NCBI GenBank assembly: GCA_964569245.1
Contig: CAZMTK010000022.1
Span: forward strand, 1 to 19,602
Direction: 5' to 3'
Length of the DNA stretch: 19,602 nucleotides
From: JAAYTY01 sp964569245
GTDB taxonomy: Bacteria > Fermentibacterota > Fermentibacteria > Fermentibacterales > Fermentibacteraceae
In this document: in pieces, positions 1 to 8,949 of the stretch
Layout: the number at the start of each line of letters is the position of its first letter
Position numbering within the stretch: the first letter of the stretch is position 1
Notes under the pieces: model-generated
The model's input: the letters and a program-made list of their open reading frames with translations, nothing else
What the model was told of the DNA's origin: nothing
Database searches by the model: none
Position numbers and translations under genes: made by a program

Positions 1-1
1 G

Positions 2-73
2 ATTCTCAGCACCGAAGAGGACCCCTCGACCAACGCCCTCATCAAGGAGGCCGCCGAGTACACCGACATCTAG
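2..73 (+). CDS. C-terminal end of an unidentified protein (partial)
   Basis: An open frame enters from the left edge and ends in TAG at 71-73. It encodes 23 residues, ILSTEEDPSTNALIKEAAEY followed by TDI. The codons match the GC-rich, GC3-rich style of the neighbouring genes and an 8-bp hairpin follows 12 bases after the stop, which together make a genuine gene end likely. The fragment is too short to assign to a family and I do not recognise it; the acidic, helical look suggests the tail of a cytosolic protein, but this is a guess. Confidence 0.6.
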   Translation: MLSTEEDPSTNALIKEAAEYTDI

Positions 74-85
74 CGGCGTCCGCGC

Positions 86-104
86 GGCGGCGGCGACCGC
101 CGCC
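86..104 (+). terminator. GC-rich hairpin after the first gene
   Basis: An 8-bp perfect stem (86-93 with 97-104) closes a CGA triloop 12 bases after the stop at 73. No T-run follows, so this is at best a non-canonical terminator or a 3'-end stabilising hairpin for the upstream gene. Confidence 0.45.
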
Positions 105-156
105 CGAGCGCGCTCTCCGTGGTTTCCGTCGCCGTGATTCCTCAGGCGCGGAAGAA

Positions 157-179
157 AGGGGGCCGGCGACCGGCCCCCT
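157..179 (-). terminator. Intrinsic terminator of the secreted-protein gene at 203-874
   Basis: A 10-bp perfect stem (157-166 with 170-179) closes a three-base loop. Read on the minus strand it lies 23 bases after the stop of the 203-874 gene and is followed by the T-rich run TTTCTTC, as expected for a rho-independent terminator. In the plus direction no T-run follows, so its main direction is minus. Confidence 0.65.
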
Positions 180-202
180 CCACTCCCCGAAGGATGCGCC
201 CG

Positions 203-874
203 CTACTCCATGAGCGTCTTGATCTGCCCCCATGTGGTGGGAGCGAGGCCGATCCACTCCTCAAGCGTGATGTCGTCGTAGTACACCGAGCTGCCCGTGT
301 CGGAGAAGAGGTCGAGGGCATCCAGCTCGTTCACCCCCGAGGTCTGCCAGGGCAGGGACTCTATGAACACCCCGTTGTAGTACACCTGCTGTGTGCAGGC
401 CAGCAGATCGAACTCCACCCTTATCTCGACCCACTGGTCGTACACGATGTAGGCGGCTCCGCTTCCCTCGAGGATGCGCATGAGCCCGAGGTCGCAGTCG
501 AACTCCATGTCCAGGGACCAGTCGTCCGAAGTCGGCCCCGGATTGTAGATGTTGAGGAGGATGAAGTAGGTCTTGCCGCTGGACCCCGAGGGGATGTACT
601 GGTGGGCGGTGATGACCCAGGCCCCCTCCGTGACGTCGAACTGCTGTACAATGTCCGTGGTCACCATGATCTCCACGGACTGCGGAGAGCTGAGCGAGTA
701 GGTGTTCACCACGTTGGCGTCAGCGGTGGGATCGTCGTCCCAGGGCACCCAGCCGCCCTGCCCGGCGAGACCTCCCAGGGAGTACGAGTCGAAGTTGTCG
801 CTCCACTGGGCCGATGCCGCGGGAGCAAGCGAGAGAAGCGCGACCAGCGACAGCAGGCGGTAGGCGAGTTTCAT
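203..874 (-). CDS. Secreted laminin-G-like protein with C-terminal TWGxIKTL tail
   Basis: A 223-residue protein. The start chosen is the ATG at 874, because it is preceded by GGGAAGG and opens directly into a signal peptide (MKLAYRLLSLVALLSLAPAA, cleavage after ASA near residue 22); an in-frame extension to 964 would bury that signal. The mature part starts with a DNFDSY...GGW pattern common in concanavalin-A/laminin-G-like domains and ends the domain with SSVYYDDITLEEW; it is rich in aromatic beta-strand residues and has two cysteines (in FDCDL and LLACT). The family suggestion rests on these patterns only. The last residues, TTWGQIKTLME, closely match the end of the unrelated secreted protein at 10541-11407, so the tail may be a sorting or anchoring signal. 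It is transcribed away from metK, apparently alone, with a terminator at 157-179. Exact function unknown. Confidence 0.8.
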   Translation of the reverse strand: MKLAYRLLSLVALLSLAPAASAQWSDNFDSYSLGGLAGQGGWVPWDDDPTADANVVNTYSLSSPQSVEIMVTTDIVQQFDVTEGAWVITAHQYIPSGSSGKTYFILLNIYNPGPTSDDWSLDMEFDCDLGLMRILEGSGAAYIVYDQWVEIRVEFDLLACTQQVYYNGVFIESLPWQTSGVNELDALDLFSDTGSSVYYDDITLEEWIGLAPTTWGQIKTLME

Positions 875-1000
875 ATGCAACCTTCCCTTCCCTGAATCGA
901 GATTCGAAGCATGCCTCCCGATACGACATGGCGGGCTGTCGAACGGGAGTAAGATAAGCTCCACAGGTGCCGCGGTCTATCGGCGGCCGAGGCCGAGGCT

Positions 1001-1029
1001 TTGCGCCCGTGCGCGGGTTTCGTTATGTA
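1001..1029 (+). promoter_or_regulatory. Possible sigma-70-type promoter of metK
   Basis: TTGCGC at 1001-1006 and TATGTA at 1024-1029 are separated by 17 bases. A transcript would start near 1035, exactly at the 5' edge of the riboswitch aptamer. Matches to consensus are partial, so this rests mainly on spacing and position. Confidence 0.4.
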
Positions 1030-1033
1030 TTCT

Positions 1034-1091
1034 ACAAGTGGATTGATTTGAGGCGTATTGCAACCACGTGGAAAAAAGCTAAAAAGCCGCC
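1034..1091 (+). ncRNA. SAM-II riboswitch (metA motif) aptamer upstream of metK
   Basis: The segment carries the two conserved SAM-II blocks in order: CGTATTGCAA at 1054-1063 and AGCTAAAAAG at 1077-1086. Around them, the P1 stem can form between 1035-1041 and 1064-1070 (GTGG/CCAC core, one A-G mismatch further out), and the pseudoknot pairing between GGC 1052-1054 and GCC 1086-1088. In the well-known marine metX SAM-II aptamer, as I recall it, the corresponding pseudoknot bases are CC and GG; the swap here keeps the pairing, which supports a real fold. SAM-II RNAs are H-type pseudoknots that bind S-adenosylmethionine and repress methionine/SAM genes; here the next gene is SAM synthetase. The element sits 63 bases before the metK start and directly before a terminator hairpin. 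Confidence 0.87.
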
Positions 1092-1104
1092 TGGCACGCC
1101 TCAG

Positions 1105-1126
1105 ACCGCCTTCCGCGGCGGTTTTT
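1105..1126 (+). terminator. Intrinsic terminator of the SAM-II switch (metK leader)
   Basis: ACCGCC (1105-1110) pairs with GGCGGT (1117-1122) around a six-base loop, followed by a T-run up to 1126: an intrinsic terminator 28 bases before the metK start. The aptamer segment 1082-1091 (AAAAGCCGCC) is complementary to 1117-1126 (GGCGGTTTTT), ten pairs including one G-T, so it can act as antiterminator. Pseudoknot formation with SAM would occupy that strand and let the terminator form. Confidence 0.75.
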
Positions 1127-1153
1127 CCTTAGCGAACAAGGAGATAGACGAAG

Positions 1154-2317
1154 ATGCGGAAGCTGTTCACCAGCGAGTCGGTATCGGAAGGACATCCTGA
1201 CAAGATCTGCGATCAGATCTCCGACTCGGTACTCGACGCCCACCTCGCCGACGACCCCGATGCCCATGTCGCGTGCGAATCTCTCGTCACCACGGACTTC
1301 TGCCTGCTCGCAGGCGAGGTGAAGAGCCGCACCGAGATAGATTACGAGGATCTCGCGAGACGCGTCATCAGGGAGATCGGATACGATCTGCCCGACATGG
1401 GCTTCCACTACGACACCAATCGGTACGAGATACGGATCCACTCTCAGTCCAGCGACATCGACCACGGCGTCTCGAAGAACAGGGGCGCGGGAGACCAGGG
1501 GCTCATGTTCGGCTTCGCATGCACAGAGACCGAGGCGCTGATGCCCCTTCCCATCCAGCTCGCGCACAGGCTCCTCGAGAGGCTGTCGGACGAACGGAGA
1601 TCGGGCGCCATTCCCTGGGCCAGGCCCGATGCCAAGAGCCAGGTCACGGTGGAGTACGACGAGAACAGACCGGTGAAGGTCGTCGAAGTGCTCATGTCGG
1701 TTCATCACTCGTCCGAAGCACGGAACGAGGACATGCGGGCCGACATGATACGCCTGGTTGTCGAGCCGGTCCTGTCCGAGATGAATCCCTCGATCCCCTG
1801 GAACGGCGACTTCCTCTACAACCCCTCCGGCCGCTTCGCGATAGGCGGCCCCCACGGCGACACCGGGCTCACGGGCCGCAAGATAATCGTCGACACCTAC
1901 GGCGGTGCAGGCAGGCACGGGGGAGGCTGCTTCTCGGGCAAGGACGCGACGAAGGTCGACAGGTCGGCTGCATACATGGCCAGGCACATCGCGAAGAACC
2001 TGGTCTCGGCCGGAGTGGCCGAGCGGTGCGAGATCCAGCTGGCCTACGCCATCGGCCAGCCCGATCCCGTATCCGTACGGCTCGACACCTTCGGCACCGA
2101 GCGCGTGGACGATTTGAGGGCGGTCGAGCGCCTGGTGAGAGAGATCTTCCCGCTCAGACCCTACGAGATCATCGACTACCTGGGTCTGAGAAAGCCCATA
2201 TTTAGGAGAACGGCAACCTTCGGCCACTTCGGGAGGATTCCTGGAGATGACGGTTCGTTCTCCTGGGAGAAGACCGACAGGACAGAAGAGATCGCCAGAA
2301 TGCTCGGCGTCGGCTGA
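1154..2317 (+). CDS. metK: S-adenosylmethionine synthetase (methionine adenosyltransferase)
   Basis: A 387-residue cytosolic enzyme making SAM from methionine and ATP, with release of phosphate and diphosphate. Family signatures are all visible: SEGHPDK with the catalytic His14, GAGDQG at 111-116, GGPHGDTGLTGRK at 231-243 and the glycine-rich GGGCFSGKDATKVDRS around 257-271 (most family members have Ala where this protein has Cys259). Length is normal for bacterial MetK (about 380-400). The ATG start has AAGGAG 10 bases upstream. It is the first gene of a tight run reaching to 10461 and is preceded by a SAM-II riboswitch and terminator, so product feedback on transcription is expected. An envC-like gene follows after 33 bases. 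Confidence 0.97.
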   Translation: MRKLFTSESVSEGHPDKICDQISDSVLDAHLADDPDAHVACESLVTTDFCLLAGEVKSRTEIDYEDLARRVIREIGYDLPDMGFHYDTNRYEIRIHSQSSDIDHGVSKNRGAGDQGLMFGFACTETEALMPLPIQLAHRLLERLSDERRSGAIPWARPDAKSQVTVEYDENRPVKVVEVLMSVHHSSEARNEDMRADMIRLVVEPVLSEMNPSIPWNGDFLYNPSGRFAIGGPHGDTGLTGRKIIVDTYGGAGRHGGGCFSGKDATKVDRSAAYMARHIAKNLVSAGVAERCEIQLAYAIGQPDPVSVRLDTFGTERVDDLRAVERLVREIFPLRPYEIIDYLGLRKPIFRRTATFGHFGRIPGDDGSFSWEKTDRTEEIARMLGVG

Positions 2318-2350
2318 CATATCCGGCCTTCCGGCGGGCTCGGTCGTCCC

Positions 2351-3468
2351 ATGACCCTTCCTGCCCTGGCGATTCTGGCCGCCCTGCTGTCGCAGGGTTC
2401 GGCGGACAGCCTGGATCAGCGCCTCGAAGAGACCCGGAGAAGGCTCTCCGAGCTGGAGGCCAGGCATGCCGGGGCATCCGAGATGCTCGTCGCGATCCAC
2501 GAGCACCTCACGGCGGCCAGGGCGTACTACAACCGGCTCGAGTTCGAGGAGGGCGCTCTGATGACAGCGATCGCCCGCATCGACGCCAGGGCCGCCGCCC
2601 AGGAATCGGTCCGCGCCGGCCTGTCCGGCAGCCTGGAGACCTACATCCTCTATTCCTACTCCCACAGGAGATTCCTGGGCCCGGAGGCGCTCTTCGCTCC
2701 GGGAGGGCTCGGCAGCATGCTCCGCAGAGAGACATACCTCGACTACCTGGCCAGACAGGCTGCAGCGGAGATCGAGATCCTGAGCGCCAGCGCGGAAAGC
2801 CTGGACAGATATCGCGATTCGCTGCAGGTGCTTCACGACGACGCATCGAGACTCAGGTCCGAGATGGACGAAATCGCCAGGCGCATCGTCAGGGAGGAGG
2901 AGAGGCAGGCCCTCCTCAGACTCGAGCTCGGCTCCGCGCTTGCACAGGCCAGGGATTCGGCGGACGCACTGGAGGCCGAAAGGCAGAGGGTCGCGGCCCT
3001 GGTGGCAGGCCTCCGGAGCACCAGCACCGCCTCGGCCGCAGGAATCCCGCTTCCGGAACCTTCGGACGACAGCTTCCTCGAACTCCGGAGAGGGGCCATC
3101 CCCTGGCCCGCCCGGGGCGAGCTGCGCAGGGGATTCGGCATCGAGACGCACCCTGTCTATGGAACGCAGGTCACCAGCGACGGCATCTCGGTGGCGACCG
3201 CCCCCTCGGCCGGAATCGCCGCCGTGGGCCCCGGCATGGTCCTCTACGCGCGCGACTTCCTGAACATGGGCCAGATGGTGATCGTGGATCACCAGGACGG
3301 CTACTACACCATCTACGGGCGGCTGGGAAGCGTTTCGGTGAATGTCGGGGACCCGGTCACGGAGGGCGCGCGAATCGGCACCGCGGGCACGATAGAGGAA
3401 GGTCTCTCCGGCTATTACTTCGAGATAAGGCGCGGCGGCCAGCCCGTGAACCCCGTGGAGTACCTGGA

Positions 3469-3472
<4 letters not shown>
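2351..3472 (+). CDS. EnvC-like murein hydrolase activator: coiled coil plus degenerate LytM/M23 domain
   Basis: A 373-residue exported protein. Residues 1-18 form a signal peptide (MTLPALAILAALLSQGSA); about 20-235 are heptad-rich, charged coiled-coil sequence; about 246-373 are a LytM/M23 fold. The zinc site is gone: the usual HxGxD appears as SDGIS (276-280), HLHFEI appears as GYYFEI (354-359), and the YxHL histidine is Arg. EnvC of E. coli shows the same pattern (LYFEIRR) and acts not as a peptidase but as an activator of cell-wall amidases at division. By that analogy this is probably a periplasmic amidase activator; no amidase gene is in the window. The start has only a weak ribosome site, so coupling to metK is possible. 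Its stop overlaps the holB start by four bases (GTGA). Confidence 0.85.
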
Positions 3473-4564
<1,092 letters not shown>

Positions 4565-4572
<8 letters not shown>

Positions 4573-5518
4573 CGAGGAGAGGCCCGGGGAGCAGGGCCAG
4601 CAGAGATGGCCGAGGGTGTCCGAATACATCGTCGCGGCCTTCAGAGCCGGAAGGACGGGCGTGTTCGCCAACCAGACCGGCCTGCCGGCTTTCGTCGGCT
4701 CCCTCGTCGTGGTTTCAGTGGACAGGGGGCAGGACATGGGACGCGTTCTCTCCAAGACCCTGCCGGGAGAGCAGCTCCCGGCCGAGCCGGAGGGCGTCCT
4801 GCTCAGGGCCGCCACCGATCAGGACGTGGAGAGGGCCCTGGAAAACAGGGAGTTCGAGAACAGGGTGCTTTCCTACTGCGCCGAGAGGGTCAGGATGCGC
4901 GCTCTCGACATGAAGCTCACCGCATGCGAATCCCAGCTCGACCGCAGGAAGGTCCGCATCTACTTCACCGCAGAGCAGCGCACCGACTTCAGGGCTCTCG
5001 TCAGAGACCTGGCCGCCGAGTTCAGGACGAGGATCGAGATGCGCCAGATCGGCGTCCGTGATGACGCCAGACATCGCGACGGCGCCGGCATCTGCGGGCG
5101 GAGGCTCTGCTGCTCGGCGTTTCTCAGGGAGTTCACGTCGGTGACCCTGAGATCGGTCAGGGAGCAGAGGCTCGCGCCCAACCCCGCGAAGGTGTCGGGC
5201 TCTTGCAGCAGGCTGATGTGCTGCCTCTCCTACGAAGCCGAGTTCTACAGGCGGGCGGACAGGATCTTCCCCGAAGACGGCTCCCGGCACAGGCTCGGGA
5301 ACCGGAGCGCCTCCGTGACGGGAACCGATATCTTCAGGGAGACGGTTCGCGTAGCCTGGGAGGACGGCACCGAGGAAACGCTCGACCTGGAGGAGTTCCA
5401 CAGGCGGAGGAGAAAGCAGAAATCCCGCCGAGAGCCGGGTCAGGACGGCGTTCAGGACGACGGCGAAGCCGCCGAGGAGACCCGGTCGAAGGATAACGAC
5501 CGGCAAGGACTGGAGTGA
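4565..5518 (+). CDS. ricT: PSP1-domain iron-sulfur protein RicT (YaaT)
   Basis: A 317-residue cytosolic protein of the PSP1/YaaT family. The core includes VGSLVVVSVDRGQDMG near 44-59, RIEMRQIGVRDDARH at 156-170 and two cysteine clusters, GICGRRLCC (Cys177, 182, 183) and SGSCSRLMCC (Cys214, 219, 220), the family's hallmark. In Bacillus, RicT works with RicA and RicF, binds 4Fe-4S clusters and promotes RNase Y-dependent RNA maturation; no RicA or RicF homologue is visible here. The tail after about residue 260 is charged and probably disordered. I chose the ATG at 4565, which overlaps the holB stop by eight bases; an in-frame ATG at 4538 would overlap more and has no ribosome site. The holB-ricT pairing matches Bacillus gene order. 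Confidence 0.92.
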
Positions 5519-5524
5519 TCCCGC

Positions 5525-7564
5525 ATGGCACGATATCTTGTCACCAGCGCCCTCCCGTACGCTAACGGCCCGCTGCATCTGGGACACCTCGCGGGAGCCT
5601 ATCTCCCGGCCGACATATATGTCCGGTTCCTGCGCCTTAGGGGCGAGGACGTCGTGTTCGTCTGCGGAACCGATGAGCACGGCGTTCCGATCACGCTCAC
5701 CGCGGAGAAGCAGGGCAGAACCCCGCGCGAGGTGGTGGACGAGTACCACGAAGTGATACGGCGCGACTTCGAGGCTTTCGGTATCGGTTTCGACAATTTC
5801 AGCCGGACATCGCGCCCCGAGCACTTCCGCTTCGCCCAGGAGGTGTTCCTCGACCTCCTGGGAAAGGGCTGCATCACGGAGAAGCCCATGAGACAGCTCC
5901 ACTGCGCGAGCTGCAACCGGTTCCTGCCCGACAGGTACGTTCTGGGCACGTGCCCCAGATGCGGCACCGGCGGCGCGAGAGGCGACCAGTGCGAATCCTG
6001 CGGAAGCTGGCTCGACGCGCTCGAGCTGGTGGAGCCGGCGTGCAGCATCTGCTCCTCCCGCCCCGCTCCCCGCGAGACCAGGCACTGGTTCCTCAGGCTG
6101 GACCTCTTCCAGGACTGGCTGCGCGAGTGGCTCGACGGCAGGGAGAACTGGCGGGACAACGTGCTCAAGTACTGCCGTGGCTGGCTCGACGAGGGGCTCC
6201 AGGAGAGGGCCATTACGAGGGACATAGACTGGGGCGTCCCCGTTCCGCTGGAGGGGGCCGAGGGAAAGGTCCTCTATGTCTGGTTCGAGGCGCTGCTCGG
6301 CTATGTCAGCAGTACAAGGGAGCTCTTCGAGCGCAGGGGAAGGCCCGATGCATGGAGGGAGTACTGGAAGGGGTCCGACACCCGTCTCGTGCACTTCATA
6401 GGCAAGGACAACATCGTCTTCCACGCCGTGATAGAGCCGGCGATACTCCACGGGCTGGGCGGCTTCGTCCTGCCCTGGAACATCCCGGCGAACGAGTTCC
6501 TGAACATCAGCGGGCAGAAGCAGTCAACAAGCAGGGGCACCGCCGTCTGGATGAGGGACTACCTCAAAGCCTTCCCGCCGGACCCCATGAGATACGCCCT
6601 TTCGATCAACGCTCCGGAGGGCAGGGACACGGAGTTCTCCTGGGCCGAGTTCCGCGCGAGGAACAACGAGCTCGCCGACGTTCTCGGCAACTTCGTCAAC
6701 AGGACCGTCAGCTTCGCCCACAGGGAGTTCGGCGGGGAGGTTCCCCGCGGGGGCACTCCGGGAGAGGCCGAGGCCGCTCTCTTCGCATCCGCGGCCTCCG
6801 CGCGCGACGAGCTGGCCGAGCACATCTCGGCCTTCAGGCTCAAGGCGGCCTGTGCCGGAGCCATGGCCCTCGCGAGAGAGGGCAACAGGTACTTCGACGC
6901 CACCGAGCCGTGGCGAAGAGCGAGAACCGACAGGGAAGGATGCGCCCTCTCGATAAGGACCTGCCTCCAGTTCATAGACTGGCTGAGGGTGGCCTTTTCA
7001 CCGTTCCTCCCGTTCACGGCCGACGCCATGGGCGCCATGGTTCCTCCCGCCGCCTCCGGCTGGGCCTCCCTGGGCGTCCCCGGACTTTCAGAGGGCACGG
7101 CGCTGGGCAGGCCCGAGATCCTGTTCGGCAAGCTGGACGAGTCCTTCGACGGGCCTGAATCCCTCTCTGCGGGCGCCTCCCCTACCACTCCGCCGCGCGG
7201 CGAAGGCAGGGAAGTCAGGAGCGGGACGCCGGCCGGAGGCCTGCTGGGCATGGCCGATTTCGGCAGGGTGGATCTGAGAGTGGGTATCGTTCTGTCCGCC
7301 GAACCGGTCGAAGGAGCGGACAAGCTCCTGAAGCTCATGATAGACATCGGAGAGGATTCGCCGCGCCAGGTGGTGGCCGGAATCAGGAAGTGGTACTCGC
7401 CCGAATCCCTGCCGGGCAGGAGGGTCGTCGTCGTGTGCAATCTGGAACCGGCGGTGCTCAGGGGGGTTGAGAGCAGGGGGATGATACTCGCCTCGGTCGG
7501 GGACGGAGGCGTCTTCATAGTGGAGCCCGGGGCCGGGGCGAAGCCGGGCGATCGCGTGAGATGA
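5525..7564 (+). CDS. metG: Methionyl-tRNA synthetase with C-terminal tRNA-binding domain
   Basis: A 679-residue class I synthetase that charges tRNA-Met. HLGH (18-21) is the HIGH motif. A knuckle region holds four CxxC pairs (Cys127/130, 143/146, 156/159, 173/176), typical of the two-zinc-knuckle MetG class. The KMSKS loop reads KQSTS at 332-336, keeping the key lysine. VWFEALLGYVSS and HFIGKDNIVFHA are family phrases. After an anticodon-binding helical domain and a Pro/Gly-rich linker, residues 578-679 form an EMAP-II/Trbp111-like tRNA-binding domain (DFGRVDLRVG, GRRVVVVCNLEP, SRGMIL), which normally also mediates dimerisation. It starts six bases after ricT with GGAG overlapping that stop. 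As a consumer of methionine it shares an operon-like run with metK, behind the SAM riboswitch. Confidence 0.96.
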   Translation: MARYLVTSALPYANGPLHLGHLAGAYLPADIYVRFLRLRGEDVVFVCGTDEHGVPITLTAEKQGRTPREVVDEYHEVIRRDFEAFGIGFDNFSRTSRPEHFRFAQEVFLDLLGKGCITEKPMRQLHCASCNRFLPDRYVLGTCPRCGTGGARGDQCESCGSWLDALELVEPACSICSSRPAPRETRHWFLRLDLFQDWLREWLDGRENWRDNVLKYCRGWLDEGLQERAITRDIDWGVPVPLEGAEGKVLYVWFEALLGYVSSTRELFERRGRPDAWREYWKGSDTRLVHFIGKDNIVFHAVIEPAILHGLGGFVLPWNIPANEFLNISGQKQSTSRGTAVWMRDYLKAFPPDPMRYALSINAPEGRDTEFSWAEFRARNNELADVLGNFVNRTVSFAHREFGGEVPRGGTPGEAEAALFASAASARDELAEHISAFRLKAACAGAMALAREGNRYFDATEPWRRARTDREGCALSIRTCLQFIDWLRVAFSPFLPFTADAMGAMVPPAASGWASLGVPGLSEGTALGRPEILFGKLDESFDGPESLSAGASPTTPPRGEGREVRSGTPAGGLLGMADFGRVDLRVGIVLSAEPVEGADKLLKLMIDIGEDSPRQVVAGIRKWYSPESLPGRRVVVVCNLEPAVLRGVESRGMILASVGDGGVFIVEPGAGAKPGDRVR

Positions 7565-7595
7565 CGGCCCTGCGCCGCGGGGCACGGAGGTGAAC

Positions 7596-8282
7596 ATGTA
7601 CTACATGGGTGATCCTGGGTTCATCCTGGTGATAACCGCGATGGTGCTGGGGCTGCTGGCCTCGGCGGGCGTGCAGAGAACCTTCGCCAGGTACAGCAGG
7701 GTGGGCACCAGGCTGGGGCTCACCGGGGCTCAGATGGCCAGGAGAATCCTCGACAACTACGGTCTGACCAACGTCTCGGTGGAGAGGGTCGCGGGGCGCC
7801 TAACCGACCACTTCGACCCGCGCAGCATGGTCCTCCGCCTCTCGGAGAGCGTTTATGACAGCCAGTCGGTATCCGCGCTCGGCGTGGCCGCGCACGAAGC
7901 CGGTCACGCCGTTCAGCACGCCTTCAGGTACAGGCCCGTTGTGGTACGCAACGCACTCGTTCCGGTGGCCAACCTGGGCTCCCAGCTTCTCCTGCCGCTT
8001 CTGTTCGCGGGCATGGTCTTCGGAGCGCTGGGGGGGACGCTCATCCTGGTGGGGGCTCTGCTCTACGCCGGTGCCGTGGCCTTCCACATAGTCACTCTGC
8101 CGGTGGAGTTCGACGCCAGCAACCGGGCCGTGTCCTACCTGCAGGCCACGGGCGGCCTCACGAGCGAGGAGCTCGGGGGGGTCAGGAAGGTCCTCCGGGC
8201 GGCAGGCATGACCTACGTGGCCGCCGCGCTGGCCTCGCTTGCGAACCTCCTGCGGCTTATCCTCCTGGGAAGAAGGAGGTAG
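7596..8282 (+). CDS. Membrane zinc metalloprotease, YugP family
   Basis: A 228-residue integral membrane protein of the neutral zinc metallopeptidase 2 (YugP) family. An N-terminal membrane helix (about 7-26) is followed by a soluble part, the catalytic motif AAHEAGHAVQH (His100, Glu101, His104) and then two to three hydrophobic segments (about 113-165 and near the C-terminus). The phrase LPVEFDASNRA is also typical of the family. The start is taken as ATG 7596, since GGAGG at 7586-7590 lies five bases upstream; a GTG at 7590 would sit inside that ribosome site. Substrates of this family are unknown. The stop abuts the start of the M50 protease gene with no gap, so the two membrane metalloproteases are surely co-translated. 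Confidence 0.9.
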   Translation: MYYMGDPGFILVITAMVLGLLASAGVQRTFARYSRVGTRLGLTGAQMARRILDNYGLTNVSVERVAGRLTDHFDPRSMVLRLSESVYDSQSVSALGVAAHEAGHAVQHAFRYRPVVVRNALVPVANLGSQLLLPLLFAGMVFGALGGTLILVGALLYAGAVAFHIVTLPVEFDASNRAVSYLQATGGLTSEELGGVRKVLRAAGMTYVAAALASLANLLRLILLGRRR

Positions 8283-8900
8283 ATGGACCTCTCCGCGCCG
8301 CTCATCCTCGTGCTCGTGTTCTTCAGCGTGGTCTGCCACGAGCTGGCGCACGGGCTCGCCGCCTGGAAGCTGGGAGACCCCACGGCCTGGCGCGCGGGAC
8401 GGCTGACCTTCAATCCGCTGCCGCACATAGACATCTTCGGGACGATCATCCTCCCGGTGATGCTGAAGCTCATAGGCAGCCAGATACTCTTCGCCTGGGC
8501 GAAACCCGTCCCTGTGGATTCGCGCTACTTCCACAATCCGCGCCGGGGAATGATGATCGTGGCCGCGTCCGGCCCCGGGACCAACATCCTCCTGGCCCTG
8601 CTCTTCGCGGGCGCCGCGCACCTCTCGGCCTCGCTGGCGCCGGTTCCCGCATGGATCTACAACGCGCTGGCCCTCTCCTCTCTCATCAACGTGATACTCG
8701 CGATGTTCAATCTGATGCCCATACCGCCCCTGGACGGAAGCCGCATAGTCGCGGGGTTCCTGCGCGGCAGGGCGCTGTTGGGCTATCTGAGGCTCGAGCC
8801 GTACGGGCTCTTCATAACCTTCGGGCTCCTGTACCTGCTCATGCCGTCGGGCATCTTCGAATCGGTCCAGATGTTCGTCGTGAGGCTGCTGAACCTGTAG
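8283..8900 (+). CDS. Site-2-type intramembrane metalloprotease (M50 family)
   Basis: A 205-residue polytopic membrane protein. HELAH at 19-23 lies in the first hydrophobic segment and PIPPLDGSR with Asp151 in a later one; these are the zinc ligands of M50 (site-2) proteases. GPGTNILLAL is another family phrase. It is the short type without a PDZ domain, about 200 residues, common as a stand-alone 'site-2 protease family protein'. Such enzymes cut within transmembrane helices, often of anti-sigma factors, but the substrate cannot be told here. The ribosome site AAGGAGG overlaps the end of the preceding yugP-type gene. A 49-base gap without an obvious terminator separates it from the C25 protease. 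Confidence 0.92.
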   Translation: MDLSAPLILVLVFFSVVCHELAHGLAAWKLGDPTAWRAGRLTFNPLPHIDIFGTIILPVMLKLIGSQILFAWAKPVPVDSRYFHNPRRGMMIVAASGPGTNILLALLFAGAAHLSASLAPVPAWIYNALALSSLINVILAMFNLMPIPPLDGSRIVAGFLRGRALLGYLRLEPYGLFITFGLLYLLMPSGIFESVQMFVVRLLNL

Positions 8901-8949
8901 CCCGGTCCTGCGGCCCCGCGCGCCCACAGCTCCCGGAAGGAGTCACCGG

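Noticed and set aside
203..964. Longer start for the first minus-strand gene at 964
   Set aside because: It would put 30 non-hydrophobic residues in front of a textbook signal peptide and bypass the good ribosome site at the ATG at 874.
1034..1103. SAM-I (S-box) riboswitch
   Set aside because: None of the S-box core elements or four-way junction is present, whereas both SAM-II conserved blocks are.
1079..3292. 737-codon minus-strand open frame across metK and the envC-like gene
   Set aside because: Lies opposite metK, whose motifs are unmistakable; the translation shows no domain or signal and runs into the riboswitch leader.
4715..6451. 578-codon minus-strand open frame opposite ricT and metG
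   Set aside because: Antisense shadow of two clear genes with biased composition and no recognisable motif.
5525..7564. Loss of function in MetG because KMSKS reads KQSTS
   Set aside because: The catalytic lysine is kept and variants of this motif are common among methionyl-tRNA synthetases; the rest of the protein is intact.
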